In this document: in pieces, positions 34,846-44,475 of the stretch
Numbering within the stretch: position 1 is the first letter of the stretch
How the letters are laid out: each line of letters begins with the position of its first letter
Source of the DNA: Streptomyces albogriseolus
GTDB taxonomy: Bacteria > Actinomycetota > Actinomycetes > Streptomycetales > Streptomycetaceae
Length of the DNA: 64,000 nucleotides
Assembly (NCBI GenBank): GCA_014650475.1
Contig: BMVA01000002.1
Span: 310,001 to 374,000 of the forward strand
Direction of reading: 5' to 3'
Notes under the pieces: generated by a model
What the model saw: the letters and a program-made list of their open reading frames with translations, nothing else
Databases searched by the model: none
What the model was told of the DNA's origin: nothing
Program-made: the position numbers and the translations under genes

Positions 34846-36258
34846 ATGACCGCACCAGTCACCGCATCAGCCACCCTCACCGGCGACCCGACCGTCCTGA
34901 GGTTCCCCAGCGGTTTCCGCTGGGGAACCGCCACGGCCGCCTACCAGATCGAGGGCGCCGCCGCCGAGGACGGCCGCACGCCCTCGATCTGGGACACCTT
35001 CAGCCGCACCCCGGGCAAGGTCCGCAACGGCGACACCGGCGACATCGCCGCCGACCACTACCACCGCATGCACGAGGACGTCGCCCTCATGCGCCGCCTC
35101 GGGCTGACCGACTACCGGTTCTCCATCGCCTGGCCCCGCGTGCAGCCCACCGGCCGTGGGCCCGCCGTGCAGAAGGGCCTCGACTTCTACCGGCGGCTCG
35201 CCGACGCGCTCCTGGACGCCGGGATCCGGCCGGTCGCCACCCTCTACCACTGGGACCTGCCCCAGGAGCTGGAGGACGCGGGCGGCTGGCCCGAGCGGGA
35301 GACCGCCCGGCGCTTCGCCGACTACGCCGCCCTGGTGGCCGACGCCCTCGGCGACCGGATCGGCACCTGGACGACCCTCAACGAGCCGTGGTGCGCCGCC
35401 TTCCTCGGGTACGGGAACGGCGTGCACGCCCCCGGCCGCACCAGTCCTGCCGACAGTCTGCGCGCGGCGCACCACCTCAACCTGGCGCACGGATCGGCGG
35501 TCCGGGTGCTGCGCGACGCCCTGCCGCCCACGGCCCACGTGTCCCTGACCCTCAACCTCCACGCCCTGCGTCCGCTCACGCGCTCGGCGGGCGACCTGGA
35601 CGCCGTCCGCCGGATCGACGCCGTCGCCAACCGCGTCTTCCTCGATCCCGTCTTCCACGGGCGCCTCCCGGAGGACCTGGTCCGCGACACGGCGGCGGTC
35701 ACCGACTGGTCGTTCGTGCGGGACGGCGACCTCGCCGTCTGTGCGACGCCGATCGACTCGCTCGGCATCAACTACTACTCCCCCACCGTCGTCGCCGCCG
35801 GGCGGTCGGAGTCGCCGTCCCCGTGGGCCGGCGCGGAGCGGCACGTCCGGTTCCTGCCCGCGCCGGGACCCCGGACCGCCATGGACTGGCCCGTGGACGC
35901 CGACGGGCTGTACGAGCTGCTCGTCCGGCTGCGCGACGACCTCCCGGGCCTTCCCCTGATGGTCACCGAGAACGGGGCGGCGTACGACGACTACGCGGAC
36001 CCGTCGGGGGAGGTACGCGATCCCGAGCGGATCGCCTACCTGCACAGCCACCTCACCGCCGTGCACCGGGCGATCGAGGAGGGCGCCGATGTGCGGGGCT
36101 ACTTCCTGTGGTCGCTGCTGGACAACTTCGAGTGGGCCTACGGCTACAGCAAGAGGTTCGGCATCGTGCACGTCGATTTCGCCACCCAGCGGCGCACTCC
36201 CAAGCAGAGTGCGGGCTGGTACGCCGACGTCGTCGCCCGCAACGGCATCGAGGCCTGA
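34846..36258 (+). CDS. Beta-glucosidase (GH1)
   Basis: 470-residue cytoplasmic glycosidase that would cleave the imported oligosaccharide to glucose. GH1 features: [20 protein letters not shown] at the N-terminus, TTLNEPW with acid/base E180, [15 protein letters not shown] with nucleophile near 370, and the C-terminal [20 protein letters not shown]. No export signal. Last gene of the importer operon; its 64-base upstream gap has no operator, so it depends on the upstream promoter. Similar to BglC-type enzymes that act on both cellobiose and laminaribiose, so linkage preference is inferred only from context. Confidence 0.94.
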   Translation: MTAPVTASATLTGDPTVLRFPSGFRWGTATAAYQIEGAAAEDGRTPSIWDTFSRTPGKVRNGDTGDIAADHYHRMHEDVALMRRLGLTDYRFSIAWPRVQPTGRGPAVQKGLDFYRRLADALLDAGIRPVATLYHWDLPQELEDAGGWPERETARRFADYAALVADALGDRIGTWTTLNEPWCAAFLGYGNGVHAPGRTSPADSLRAAHHLNLAHGSAVRVLRDALPPTAHVSLTLNLHALRPLTRSAGDLDAVRRIDAVANRVFLDPVFHGRLPEDLVRDTAAVTDWSFVRDGDLAVCATPIDSLGINYYSPTVVAAGRSESPSPWAGAERHVRFLPAPGPRTAMDWPVDADGLYELLVRLRDDLPGLPLMVTENGAAYDDYADPSGEVRDPERIAYLHSHLTAVHRAIEEGADVRGYFLWSLLDNFEWAYGYSKRFGIVHVDFATQRRTPKQSAGWYADVVARNGIEA

Positions 36259-36325
36259 CGGGGCGCCGGGGTTCAGGAACGTGGCGGCGGTGGGCGGCGG
36301 CGACGGTCCGCCGGCCCGTGGCTTC

Positions 36326-37915
36326 TCAGTCCGCCGCCGTCACCAGCGCCCGGTCCCGGCCGTCGCCTTCCGGCGCCGGTGTCCGGCCGGGCAGGAAGAC
36401 CGCGACGACGACCGCGCCCAGCACCGCGACGGCCGCCCCCCACAGCGCCGTGACGTGCATGGCGTACAGGAAGGCGTCGGCGGCCGCGTCGGCCAGGGGC
36501 TCGCCGCGCGGGCCCAGCCGGTCCGCCACGGCCAGGGTGGCCTCGATGGACTCGCCGGCCGCGTGCCGGGCGCCGGGCGGCACCGGGCCCAGCGCCTCCT
36601 CGATGTCGGTGCGGTAGGCGGTGGACAGCACCGAGCCGAGTACGGCGATGCCGAGGGCGCCGCCGACCTGGCGGAAGGTGTTGCTGAGCGCGGAGGCGGA
36701 GCCGGCCTTCTCGCGCGGCAGGGCCTGCATGACGACGACGCTCACCGGCGTCATCACGTAGGCCATGCCGGTGCCCATCAGGAAGAAGACGGCCTCCAGG
36801 AACCACAGGGGCGTGTCCGCGTCCAGGAGCGCGAACGCGGCCAGGGTCGCCGCGAGCACCACCAGGCCGGCGGTGGTGGTGATCCTGCTGCCGACGCGGT
36901 CCACCATGAGGCGGGCCCGGGGCGCGAAGAGCAGCTGGGTCGCGGCCAGCGGCAGCATCAGCAGGCCGGTTTCCAGCGGCGAGTGGCCGCGCACGCTCTG
37001 CAGGTAGAACACCGTGAAGAAGGTCACGCCCAGGAGGGCGAAGAAGACCAGCGCGATCGCGGTGATCGAGGCGGAGAACACCTTGTTCCGGAAGGTGGAG
37101 ATGTCGACGGACGGGTGGTCGCTGCGCTTCTCGAACACCACGAACGCGGCCAGCACGGCGAGACCGGCGCCGGTCGCCGCCAGCACGGTGACGTCGGTGA
37201 AGTCGGCCAGCTGGCCGCCCCTGATGATCCCGTACACCAGCAGGACCAGGCCGGCCACGGACAGCACGACACCGACGGGGTCGATCCGGCCGGGCTTCGG
37301 ATCGCGGGAGTCGGGGACGAGCCACAGCATCAGGGCGACGGCGAGGGCGACGATGGGCACGTTGACGAGGAAGACCGAGCCCCACCAGAAGTGGTCGAGG
37401 AGCAGTCCGCCGGTGATCGGGCCGATGGCGATGGCCAGGCCCACTCCGCCGGTCCAGATGCCGATGGCCCTGGGCTGCTCGTCGCGCTCGAAGACGTGCA
37501 TCAGGACGGCCATGGTGGCCGGCATGACGAACGCCGCGCCCAGGCCCATCACCGCGCGGAAGACGATGAGCTCGGCGGGGGAGCCGGAGAACGCGGCGAG
37601 GGCCGAGCCGGCGCCGAACACGGCGAGACCGCCGATCAGCACCTTCTTGCGGCCGAGCCGGTCACCCAGCAGCCCCGCGGTGAAGAGCAGTCCGGCGAAG
37701 ACGAGCGTGTAGGCGTTGATGGCCCATTCCAGCTGGCTCTGGGTGGCGCCCAGGCCGGTGGGGGCGGGGGTGGAGATCGTCTTGATGGCGACGTTCAGAA
37801 TCGAGTTGTCCAGGACGACGATCAGCAGGCTCATCATCAGCACGCCGAGAATCACCCAGCGGCGCCGGTGCACGGCTTCCGGGATCCGGCGGGCTGGGGC
37901 GGCAGGAGAAGTCAT
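36326..37915 (-). CDS. MFS multidrug exporter, 14-helix DHA2 (EmrB/QacA) type
   Basis: 529 residues with about 14 membrane helices. It has the DHA2 pattern [14 protein letters not shown] in helix 1, [13 protein letters not shown] as the MFS loop motif, and [20 protein letters not shown] (motif C of antiporters). Proton-driven export of drugs or a secondary metabolite is likely. ATG 37915 has GGAG upstream; longer starts would fuse a Pro-rich tail unlike the family. Upstream lies CGAGAC-C-GTCTCG, a TetR-type site, but no regulator gene adjoins. Confidence 0.9.
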   Translation of the reverse strand: MTSPAAPARRIPEAVHRRRWVILGVLMMSLLIVVLDNSILNVAIKTISTPAPTGLGATQSQLEWAINAYTLVFAGLLFTAGLLGDRLGRKKVLIGGLAVFGAGSALAAFSGSPAELIVFRAVMGLGAAFVMPATMAVLMHVFERDEQPRAIGIWTGGVGLAIAIGPITGGLLLDHFWWGSVFLVNVPIVALAVALMLWLVPDSRDPKPGRIDPVGVVLSVAGLVLLVYGIIRGGQLADFTDVTVLAATGAGLAVLAAFVVFEKRSDHPSVDISTFRNKVFSASITAIALVFFALLGVTFFTVFYLQSVRGHSPLETGLLMLPLAATQLLFAPRARLMVDRVGSRITTTAGLVVLAATLAAFALLDADTPLWFLEAVFFLMGTGMAYVMTPVSVVVMQALPREKAGSASALSNTFRQVGGALGIAVLGSVLSTAYRTDIEEALGPVPPGARHAAGESIEATLAVADRLGPRGEPLADAAADAFLYAMHVTALWGAAVAVLGAVVVAVFLPGRTPAPEGDGRDRALVTAAD

Positions 37916-37941
37916 GCGGCCCAGCGTAGAAAGTTCCGATA

Positions 37942-37954
37942 CGAGACCGTCTCG
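37942..37954. promoter_or_regulatory. TetR-type palindrome upstream of the DHA2 exporter
   Basis: CGAGAC, one base, GTCTCG, 27 bases before the exporter start. GAGAC/GTCTC arms recur in the TetR operators at 54682-54740, though there the arms are further apart. Confidence 0.5.
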
Positions 37955-38121
37955 CATTGACGGGCGTGTTGCCCGTGTTTGTCCCGGTGTGGCAGGGCAG
38001 GCCGGGGCGTGGACGGCCGCGGCGGGCTGCCTCTGGCCCTCCGCCGGGAGAGGTGCCACCATGGACGTGGTCCGGGGACGCCGTCAGGGCGCCTCGAGAT
38101 GACGTGTTGGGAGACAGATCC

Positions 38122-38997
38122 ATGACGCAGCTTTCGGCTGCCCAGACCGGGACGCCCGGTTCTTCCTCCGGCGGCAAGACGCTGTACGGGGGCAAGGGCA
38201 CGCGCCGCATCACTGTCCGGGACATCGCCCTCGCCAAGGAGCGCGGCGAGAAGTGGCCCATGCTCACCGCGTACGACGCGATGACCGCCTCCGTGTTCGA
38301 CGAGGCCGGCATCCCGGTGATGCTGGTCGGCGACTCCGCGGGCAACTGCCACCTCGGGTACGACACCACCGTGCCGGTCACCCTCGACGAGATGACCATG
38401 CTGGCCGCCGCCGTCGTCCGGGGCACCTCGCGCGCCCTGATCGTCGGCGACCTGCCGTTCGGCTCCTACCAGGAGGGTCCGGTGCAGGCGCTGCGCTCGG
38501 CGACCCGGCTGGTGAAGGAGGCCGGGGTCGGCGCCGTGAAGCTGGAGGGCGGCGAGCGCTCGCACCGGCAGATCGAGCTGCTGGTGGAGTCCGGCATCCC
38601 CGTGATGGCCCACATCGGGCTGACCCCGCAGTCGGTGAACGCGATGGGCTACCGGGTGCAGGGCCGCGGCGAGGAAGCCGCCCAGCAGCTGCTGCGGGAC
38701 GCGAAGGCCGTGCAGGACGCGGGCGCGTTCGCGGTGGTCCTGGAGCTGGTGCCGGCCGAGCTGGCCGCCGAGGTGACCCGCACGCTGCACATCCCGACGG
38801 TCGGGATCGGCGCGGGACCGGAGACGGACGCCCAGGTGCTGGTGTGGACCGACATGCTCGGACTGACCGGCGGCCGGGTGCCGAAGTTCGTCAAGCAGTA
38901 CGCGAACCTGCGGGACGTGATGACCGGGGCGGCGAAGGCGTTCGCCGAGGACGTGGTCGCCGGGTCCTTCCCGCAGGAGGAGCACTCCGTGCACTGA
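38122..38997 (+). CDS. panB: 3-methyl-2-oxobutanoate hydroxymethyltransferase
   Basis: First committed step of pantothenate synthesis: transfers a hydroxymethyl group from 5,10-methylene-THF to 2-oxoisovalerate. 291 residues, TIM-barrel with KWPMLTAYDAMTASVFDEAG, VMLVGDSAGNCHLGYDTTVP (Mg-binding Asp), VKLEGGERS, VMAHIGLTPQSVNAMGYRVQ and PTVGIGAGPETDAQVLVWTD. ATG 38122 follows GGGAGA. Single gene followed by a hairpin terminator. The 206-base gap to the divergent exporter holds the two promoters. Confidence 0.96.
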   Translation: MTQLSAAQTGTPGSSSGGKTLYGGKGTRRITVRDIALAKERGEKWPMLTAYDAMTASVFDEAGIPVMLVGDSAGNCHLGYDTTVPVTLDEMTMLAAAVVRGTSRALIVGDLPFGSYQEGPVQALRSATRLVKEAGVGAVKLEGGERSHRQIELLVESGIPVMAHIGLTPQSVNAMGYRVQGRGEEAAQQLLRDAKAVQDAGAFAVVLELVPAELAAEVTRTLHIPTVGIGAGPETDAQVLVWTDMLGLTGGRVPKFVKQYANLRDVMTGAAKAFAEDVVAGSFPQEEHSVH

Positions 38998-39058
38998 CCC
39001 GCGCCCGGGTGCCGTGAGCCACCGCGTACGACCCTGTGAGCCACTGCCGCACCACCCA

Positions 39059-39096
39059 CGACGGCCCGCCGATCTTCCCCCGTCGGCGGGCCGTCG
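39059..39096. terminator. Terminator downstream of panB
   Basis: CGACGGCCCGCCGA (39059-39072) pairs perfectly with TCGGCGGGCCGTCG (39083-39096) over a 10-base loop. Confidence 0.85.
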
Positions 39097-39197
39097 CCTG
39101 TCCGGGAACATCCCGCCCCCTGGTGCGCGGACGCCTGTCGGCGGGGTGTCGGCGCTCTGTCGGGGTTTTGTCGGCGGCCGCTGCGATCGTCGGGGAC

Positions 39198-40226
39198 ATG
39201 ACGCGATACGACGAACGAACGGGGGGCGCGGGGAGCGCCGTGACCGTCCGGGGGCTGGTCAAGCACTACGGGGAGACCAAGGCCCTCGACGGGGTCGACC
39301 TGGACGTGGCCGAGGGGACCGTGATGGGGGTGCTCGGGCCGAACGGGGCCGGCAAGACCACGCTGGTGCGCGTCCTGTCCACGCTGCTCGCCCCCACCGC
39401 CGGGCACGCCACCGTCGCCGGGTACGACGTGGTCCGCCAGCCCCGGCAGCTGCGCCGGGTGATCGGGCTGACCGGGCAGTACGCCTCCGTGGACGAGAAG
39501 CTGTCCGGCTGGGAGAACCTGTACCTGATCGGGCGGCTGCTGGACCTGCCGCGCAAGGAGGCGCGGCGCCGCTCCGACGAGCTGCTGGAGCGTTTTTCGC
39601 TCACCGAGGCCGCCCGGCGCCCGGCCGGCACCTACTCCGGCGGCATGCGCCGGCGGCTGGACCTGGCCGCCTCGATGATCGGCCGCCCGGCCGTGCTGTA
39701 CCTGGACGAGCCCACCACCGGCCTGGACCCGCGCACCCGCAACGAGGTGTGGGACGAGGTGAAGCGGCTGGTCGGCGACGGGGTGACGGTGCTGCTGACC
39801 ACCCAGTACATGGAGGAGGCCGAGCAGCTCGCCTCGGAACTGACCGTGGTGGACCGCGGCAAGGTCATCGCGAGCGGCGGCATCGAGGAGCTGAAGGCCC
39901 GGGTCGGCGGCCGCACGCTGCGGATCCGGCCGGCCGACCCGCTGGAGCTGCGTCCGCTCGCCGCCGCCCTCGACGAGCTGGGGATCACCGGGCTGTCCGG
40001 CACCACCGTGGACGCCGAGCGGGGCGCGGTGCTGGTCCCCGTGCTCAGCGACGAGCAGCTGACCGCCGTGGTCGGCGCGGTCACCGCCCGCGGGATCACC
40101 CTCAGCGCCCTCACCACCGAACTGCCCAGCCTGGACGAGGTGTTCCTGTCGCTCACCGGCCACCGTGCCGGCGCCCCGCAGGACGCCCTGTCCGCCGACA
40201 TGTCCGAGGAGGTCGTCGCCGTATGA
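39198..40226 (+). CDS. ABC exporter ATP-binding protein (DrrA type)
   Basis: 342 residues. Walker A GPNGAGKTTLVRVL, signature TYSGGMRRRLDLAASM, Walker B AVLYLDEPTTGLDPRTR, H-loop LLTTQYMEEAEQLASE, then a C-terminal domain typical of daunorubicin-resistance-type ATPases (GGRTLRIRPADPLELRPLAA, PSLDEVFLSLTGH). ATG 39198 is used, as the family begins MTRYDE...VTVRGLVKHYG; upstream frames lack family similarity. Pairs with the next gene, overlapping by ATGA. Confidence 0.92.
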   Translation: MTRYDERTGGAGSAVTVRGLVKHYGETKALDGVDLDVAEGTVMGVLGPNGAGKTTLVRVLSTLLAPTAGHATVAGYDVVRQPRQLRRVIGLTGQYASVDEKLSGWENLYLIGRLLDLPRKEARRRSDELLERFSLTEAARRPAGTYSGGMRRRLDLAASMIGRPAVLYLDEPTTGLDPRTRNEVWDEVKRLVGDGVTVLLTTQYMEEAEQLASELTVVDRGKVIASGGIEELKARVGGRTLRIRPADPLELRPLAAALDELGITGLSGTTVDAERGAVLVPVLSDEQLTAVVGAVTARGITLSALTTELPSLDEVFLSLTGHRAGAPQDALSADMSEEVVAV

Positions 40227-41047
40227 GCGCCGCAACCGCCGCTTCCGCCGCCGGCGTCCGCTCGGACGCGCGGATCTCGCCGCGGGCCCATCTGCGTCAC
40301 ACCGGGGCGCTGGTGCGCCGCAACCTGCTGTGGATCCGGCAGGACCCGGAGTCGATGTTCGACGCCGTGCTCTTCCCGGTCGTCTTCACCCTGCTGTTCG
40401 TGTTCGTCTTCGGCGGCTCGATCGGGCAGGCCCTGGGCGGCGGGCAGGAGGCGTACGTGCAGTACATCGTGCCCGGCCTGATGGCCATGATGGGCATGAA
40501 CATGGCCCAGGGGGTGGGCACCGGGTTCAACCAGGACTTCCACACCGGGGTCATGGACCGCTTCCGGTCGCTGCCCATCGGGCGCGGCTCGGTGCTGTTC
40601 GCGAAGATCTCCGTCGAGCTGGTGCGGATGCTGATCGCCACGTCGATCCTGCTGGTCGTCGGGGTGCTGGTCGGGTTCGACATCACCAACTGGCCGGGGC
40701 TGTTCGCCGCCGTGGGCCTGTCCACGGTGTTCGGCTCGGCGCTGATGTGGATCTTCCTCACGCTGGGCGTGGTGATGAAGAACGCCCAGTCGGTGCAGGC
40801 GATGGGCTTCCTGGTGCTGATGCCGCTGCAGTTCGGCTCGTCGATCTTCGCGCCGACGCAGTCGATGCCGGGCTGGCTGCAGAACTTCACCGAGTACAAC
40901 CCGCTGTCGGCGCTGGCCGACTCCGCCCGCGGGCTGATGGTGGGCGGTCCGGTCGCCCACGACCTGTGGATGGTGCTCGCCTGGTCCGTGGGGATCACGG
41001 CCGTGATGGCGCCGGTCGCCATCCACAAGTTCCGTACGAAGACCTGA
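40223..41047 (+). CDS. ABC-2 type exporter permease (DrrB type)
   Basis: 274 residues with six membrane spans (FDAVLFPVVFTLLFVFVFGG the first), the ABC-2 pattern LMAMMGMNMAQGVGTGFNQD, DRFRSLPIGRGSVLFAKISV and NPLSALADSARGLMVGGP. Co-translated with the ATPase. Likely exports a drug or metabolite; the convergent AfsR-like regulator ends two bases away. Confidence 0.92.
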   Translation: MSAATAASAAGVRSDARISPRAHLRHTGALVRRNLLWIRQDPESMFDAVLFPVVFTLLFVFVFGGSIGQALGGGQEAYVQYIVPGLMAMMGMNMAQGVGTGFNQDFHTGVMDRFRSLPIGRGSVLFAKISVELVRMLIATSILLVVGVLVGFDITNWPGLFAAVGLSTVFGSALMWIFLTLGVVMKNAQSVQAMGFLVLMPLQFGSSIFAPTQSMPGWLQNFTEYNPLSALADSARGLMVGGPVAHDLWMVLAWSVGITAVMAPVAIHKFRTKT

Positions 41048-41049
41048 TC

Positions 41050-44000
41050 TCACGCCGGGTCGAGCAGGGCGACGGCCTCCTCCGGGGAGAGGCCGTCGCC
41101 CTCGGCGTACGCGGCCGCGAAGGCGGTCCCGTCCAGCACCTCCCGGATCCGGGCCTCGGCGTGGGCACGGGTCGTGCGCTCCACGAGGCCCGCCGCGTGT
41201 CCCTCGGGCAGCCAGGAGTCGGCGGCGCCCAGGCAGCGGGCCGCGTCCCGGGCGTGCCGTCCGCCGTCAAGACCGGCGAGGGCCGCGGCGGCCAGGACGA
41301 CGTACGAGGCGCGCAGGTGCGGGGCCATGGCGACGACCAGCGAGTCGTCCGCCTGCCGCATCGCCTCCCGGACGATGTCGAGCGCGCGCTCGTCGTCGCC
41401 CGCGGCCACCTCGATGCCGGCCTCGGCGCCGAGGATGAACGCGTCGAAGACCACGTAGTGGGCGAGGCGGAACTCCTCGCGCAGCGCCCGCACATGCTCA
41501 CGGGCCTCCGCCGTGCGTCCGCTCACGCACAGCCAGCCGATCAGGAACAGCCGGGCGGCGGGCAGCGCCTCGACGTGCCGGCCGCGGGTGCTGTCGATGA
41601 CCTCGCGCAGCAGCCGCTCGCCCTGCTCGGTGTCGCCCGCCTCGATCAGCGCGGCGCCGAGCCGGGCGGTGAGCACGGCCGTGTGGGAGCGGGCGCCGAG
41701 GCGTTCGGCGTGCTCGATGGCCGCCGTGTAGTCGGCGGCGGCCTCCCGGTAGGCGCCCGCGCGTTCCCGGGCCTCTCCGCGGGCGGAGAGCGCCTCGGCG
41801 ATGCCCCAGGTGTCGCCGAGCCGCCGGTGGATCTCCAGGGCCTCGTCGGCGTCGCGGCGGGCGTCGCCGGCCCAGTCGCTGCGGTTGGCGAGGAAGTTGG
41901 CGCGCAACTGGAGGTTGCAGGCCAGCTCCCACGCGTAGCCGGGCGTCTCACGGCAGGTGCGGACCGCCGCGTCCACCACCTCGCGCAGCCGGTCCATGTC
42001 GCCGGTGAGCATCACGGCGAACGTCCACAGCAGGCCCGGCGGACGGCAGACCTGCGGCTGGCCCGGCTCGTAGGTCGCGGAGATCAGGCGCAGCCGGTGC
42101 TGGGCCTGCGGGGTCTGCCAGTCGTCCAGCTCGGTGTCCATCTGGGCGAGATGGGCCAGGTGCACACCCCGGCGGGCCTCGGCGAGAACCTCGCCCGTCA
42201 TCGGGGGCGGGGCCTCGGTGCAGCGCCGCCACAGCGGGGCGGCCGGCCGCACGGGTTCGGTGAACGGGTCGGGGCCGAGCGCCATGACCTCCTTGCACCA
42301 GTTGCGGGCCTCGATGCGCAGGTCGCGCATCTGCCAGTACCAGACCAGGGACAGGGTGACGCAGAGCGCCTCCTGCTCGTCGCGCCGGGCCACCGCGTGG
42401 CGCAGGGCGGTGCGCACGTTCTCGTACTCCCGCTCCAGCCGGGCGATGGCCTCCACCTGGCGCGGACCGCGCAGCAACGGCTCGGTGGTGCGGGCGAGTT
42501 CGCGGTAGTACGTCAGATGGGCGCGTTCGGCGTCGTCGCGTCCTCCGGTCTCGTCGAGACGTTCGCCCGCGTACTCGGCGACGGTCTCCAGCAGCCGGTA
42601 GCGCATCCCGCCGTCGCCCGACGGGGCGGCCACCACCAGCGACTTGTCGACGAGGGAGCCGAGCGCCTCCAGGGCGGCGGGGCCGCACACGGCCTCAGCG
42701 GCGGTGAGGTCGCAGCCGCCCGCGAAGACGGACAGGCGGCTCAGCACGTCGCGTTCGCCGGCGTCGAGCAGTTCCCAGGACCAGTCGACGACGGCCCGCA
42801 GGGTCTGCTGGCGGGGCAGGGCGGTGCGGCTGCCGGAGGTGAGGAGACGGAAGCGGTCGTCGAGCCGGCCGGCGATCTGGCGCGGGGTGAGCATCCGCAG
42901 CCGGGCGGCGGCGAGTTCGATGGCGAGGGGCAGGCCGTCGAGACGGCGGCAGATCTCGGCGCACGCCTCGGGGTCGTCGTCGGTGCGGAAGCCGGGGCGG
43001 GCGGCGGCCCCGCGCTCGGCGAGCAGACGCAGCGCGACCGGTTCGGGCAGCGGCTCCACGGGGCGCAGCGACTCGCCGCGCACGCCCAGGGGTTCACGGC
43101 TGGTGGCGAGGACGGTGAGGCCGGGGCAGCGTTCGAGGAGGGTCTCCACCAGGCGGGCGGCGGCCTCGACGACGTGCTCGCAGTTGTCGAGGATCAGGAG
43201 CATGCGGCGTGGCCCGCAGTGCTCGGCGAGCCGGTCCACGGGGGCGCTGTGCCGGTCGGTGACGGCCCGCATGCCCTCCGCGCCGGCGCCGTACAGCACG
43301 GTCTGGCGGGCGCCGACGGCGGTGAGGACCGCCTCGGGCACGGCGTCGGGGTCGTCCACGGGGGCGAGTTCGGCGAGCCACACGCCGTCGGGGTGGGCGG
43401 CCCGTACGGTCTCGGCGGCCTCCTGCGAGAGCCGGGTCTTGCCCGCCCCGCCCGGACCGAGGAGCGTCACCAGACGGGCGGCCGACAGGTCGGCGCGGAT
43501 CGCCTCGATGTCCGTCTCGCGGCCGACGAAGGAGGTCAGCCGGGCGCGCAGGTTGCCGGGTGCGCCGCCGCCCGGCCGGGTGGGCGGTCCGGCCGGCTCC
43601 GGGCTGAGCAGCTCGGCGTGCAGGGCGCGCAGTTCCGCGCCGGGATCGGAGCCGAGCCGGTCGGCGAGCAGCCGGCGCACCTCGTCGTAGGCGGCGAGCG
43701 CCTCGGCGGTGCGGCCGGTGTCGCGCAGGGCGCGCAGCCGCAGCGCCTGGAGCGGTTCGTCCAGGGGGTGGCCGTCGCACAGGGCGGTCAGCTCGGGCAG
43801 GGACCGCTCGGCCTCGCCGAGGGCCAGGGCGGCGGTGTGGCGGGCGCGGAGCACGTCCAGGTGCCGGGTCTCCACGCGGGCCGCCTCGGCGGTCCGGTCG
43901 GGCAGCCCGGGCAGCACGGGGCCGCCGCGCCACAGGGCGAGGGCGTCGTCGAGCACGGCGGCCGCCTTGGCGGGGTCGCCGTCGCCCAGCGCGCGCAGGC

Positions 44001-44328
44001 CCTCGCCGGCCAGCCGCTCGAAACGGTGCAGGTCAACGTCATCGGGCGCGGCGGTGAGCCGGTAGCCGCCGTCGGCGGAGGCGACCGCGTCCGCGCCCAG
44101 CGCCCGGCGCAGCCGTCCCACCAGGGCCTGCACCGCGCCGGTGGCGTCGGTGGGCGGGTCGCCGTCCCAGACCTCCTCGACCAGCAGGCCGACCGGCACG
44201 CTGCGGCCGGCCCGCAGGGCGAGCACGGTCAGCAGGGCGCGCAGCCGTGCGCCGCCCACGGGAACTACGGTGCCGTCGGGGCGGACTGCCTGGGTGGTGC
44301 CGAGGATGCGGTAGCGCACGGGGTCCAT
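41050..44328 (-). CDS. AfsR/SARP-type regulator with NB-ARC and TPR domains
   Basis: Large ATP-dependent transcription activator of the AfsR class, 1092 residues. OmpR-like winged helix 1-95 (VRYRILGTTQAVRPDGTVVP, ALVGRLRRALG), bacterial activation domain 100-245 (DVDLHRFERLAGEGLRALGD), NB-ARC ATPase about 265-520 with P-loop GPGGAGKT at 291-298 and Walker B MLLILDNCEHV, then a helical TPR-rich tail to 1092. Start ATG 44328 has GGAGAG directly upstream. Such proteins control antibiotic clusters or act globally; no biosynthetic genes lie beside it, so the target is unknown. It is convergent with the DrrAB-like genes. Confidence 0.92.
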   Translation of the reverse strand: MDPVRYRILGTTQAVRPDGTVVPVGGARLRALLTVLALRAGRSVPVGLLVEEVWDGDPPTDATGAVQALVGRLRRALGADAVASADGGYRLTAAPDDVDLHRFERLAGEGLRALGDGDPAKAAAVLDDALALWRGGPVLPGLPDRTAEAARVETRHLDVLRARHTAALALGEAERSLPELTALCDGHPLDEPLQALRLRALRDTGRTAEALAAYDEVRRLLADRLGSDPGAELRALHAELLSPEPAGPPTRPGGGAPGNLRARLTSFVGRETDIEAIRADLSAARLVTLLGPGGAGKTRLSQEAAETVRAAHPDGVWLAELAPVDDPDAVPEAVLTAVGARQTVLYGAGAEGMRAVTDRHSAPVDRLAEHCGPRRMLLILDNCEHVVEAAARLVETLLERCPGLTVLATSREPLGVRGESLRPVEPLPEPVALRLLAERGAAARPGFRTDDDPEACAEICRRLDGLPLAIELAAARLRMLTPRQIAGRLDDRFRLLTSGSRTALPRQQTLRAVVDWSWELLDAGERDVLSRLSVFAGGCDLTAAEAVCGPAALEALGSLVDKSLVVAAPSGDGGMRYRLLETVAEYAGERLDETGGRDDAERAHLTYYRELARTTEPLLRGPRQVEAIARLEREYENVRTALRHAVARRDEQEALCVTLSLVWYWQMRDLRIEARNWCKEVMALGPDPFTEPVRPAAPLWRRCTEAPPPMTGEVLAEARRGVHLAHLAQMDTELDDWQTPQAQHRLRLISATYEPGQPQVCRPPGLLWTFAVMLTGDMDRLREVVDAAVRTCRETPGYAWELACNLQLRANFLANRSDWAGDARRDADEALEIHRRLGDTWGIAEALSARGEARERAGAYREAAADYTAAIEHAERLGARSHTAVLTARLGAALIEAGDTEQGERLLREVIDSTRGRHVEALPAARLFLIGWLCVSGRTAEAREHVRALREEFRLAHYVVFDAFILGAEAGIEVAAGDDERALDIVREAMRQADDSLVVAMAPHLRASYVVLAAAALAGLDGGRHARDAARCLGAADSWLPEGHAAGLVERTTRAHAEARIREVLDGTAFAAAYAEGDGLSPEEAVALLDPA

Positions 44329-44475
44329 TCTCTCCGGTGCCGGCCGGCGGAACGTCCGGCCGGGGTCAGGGGCGCCCTCACCTTGCACGGAACCGGGCGC
44401 CCGCGCGAAGCGTTTTCCCGGCGTGCCGGGTACGGTCGGGCAGGCCCGCGCGCTCTTCTCTGTACAGGGAGTTCC

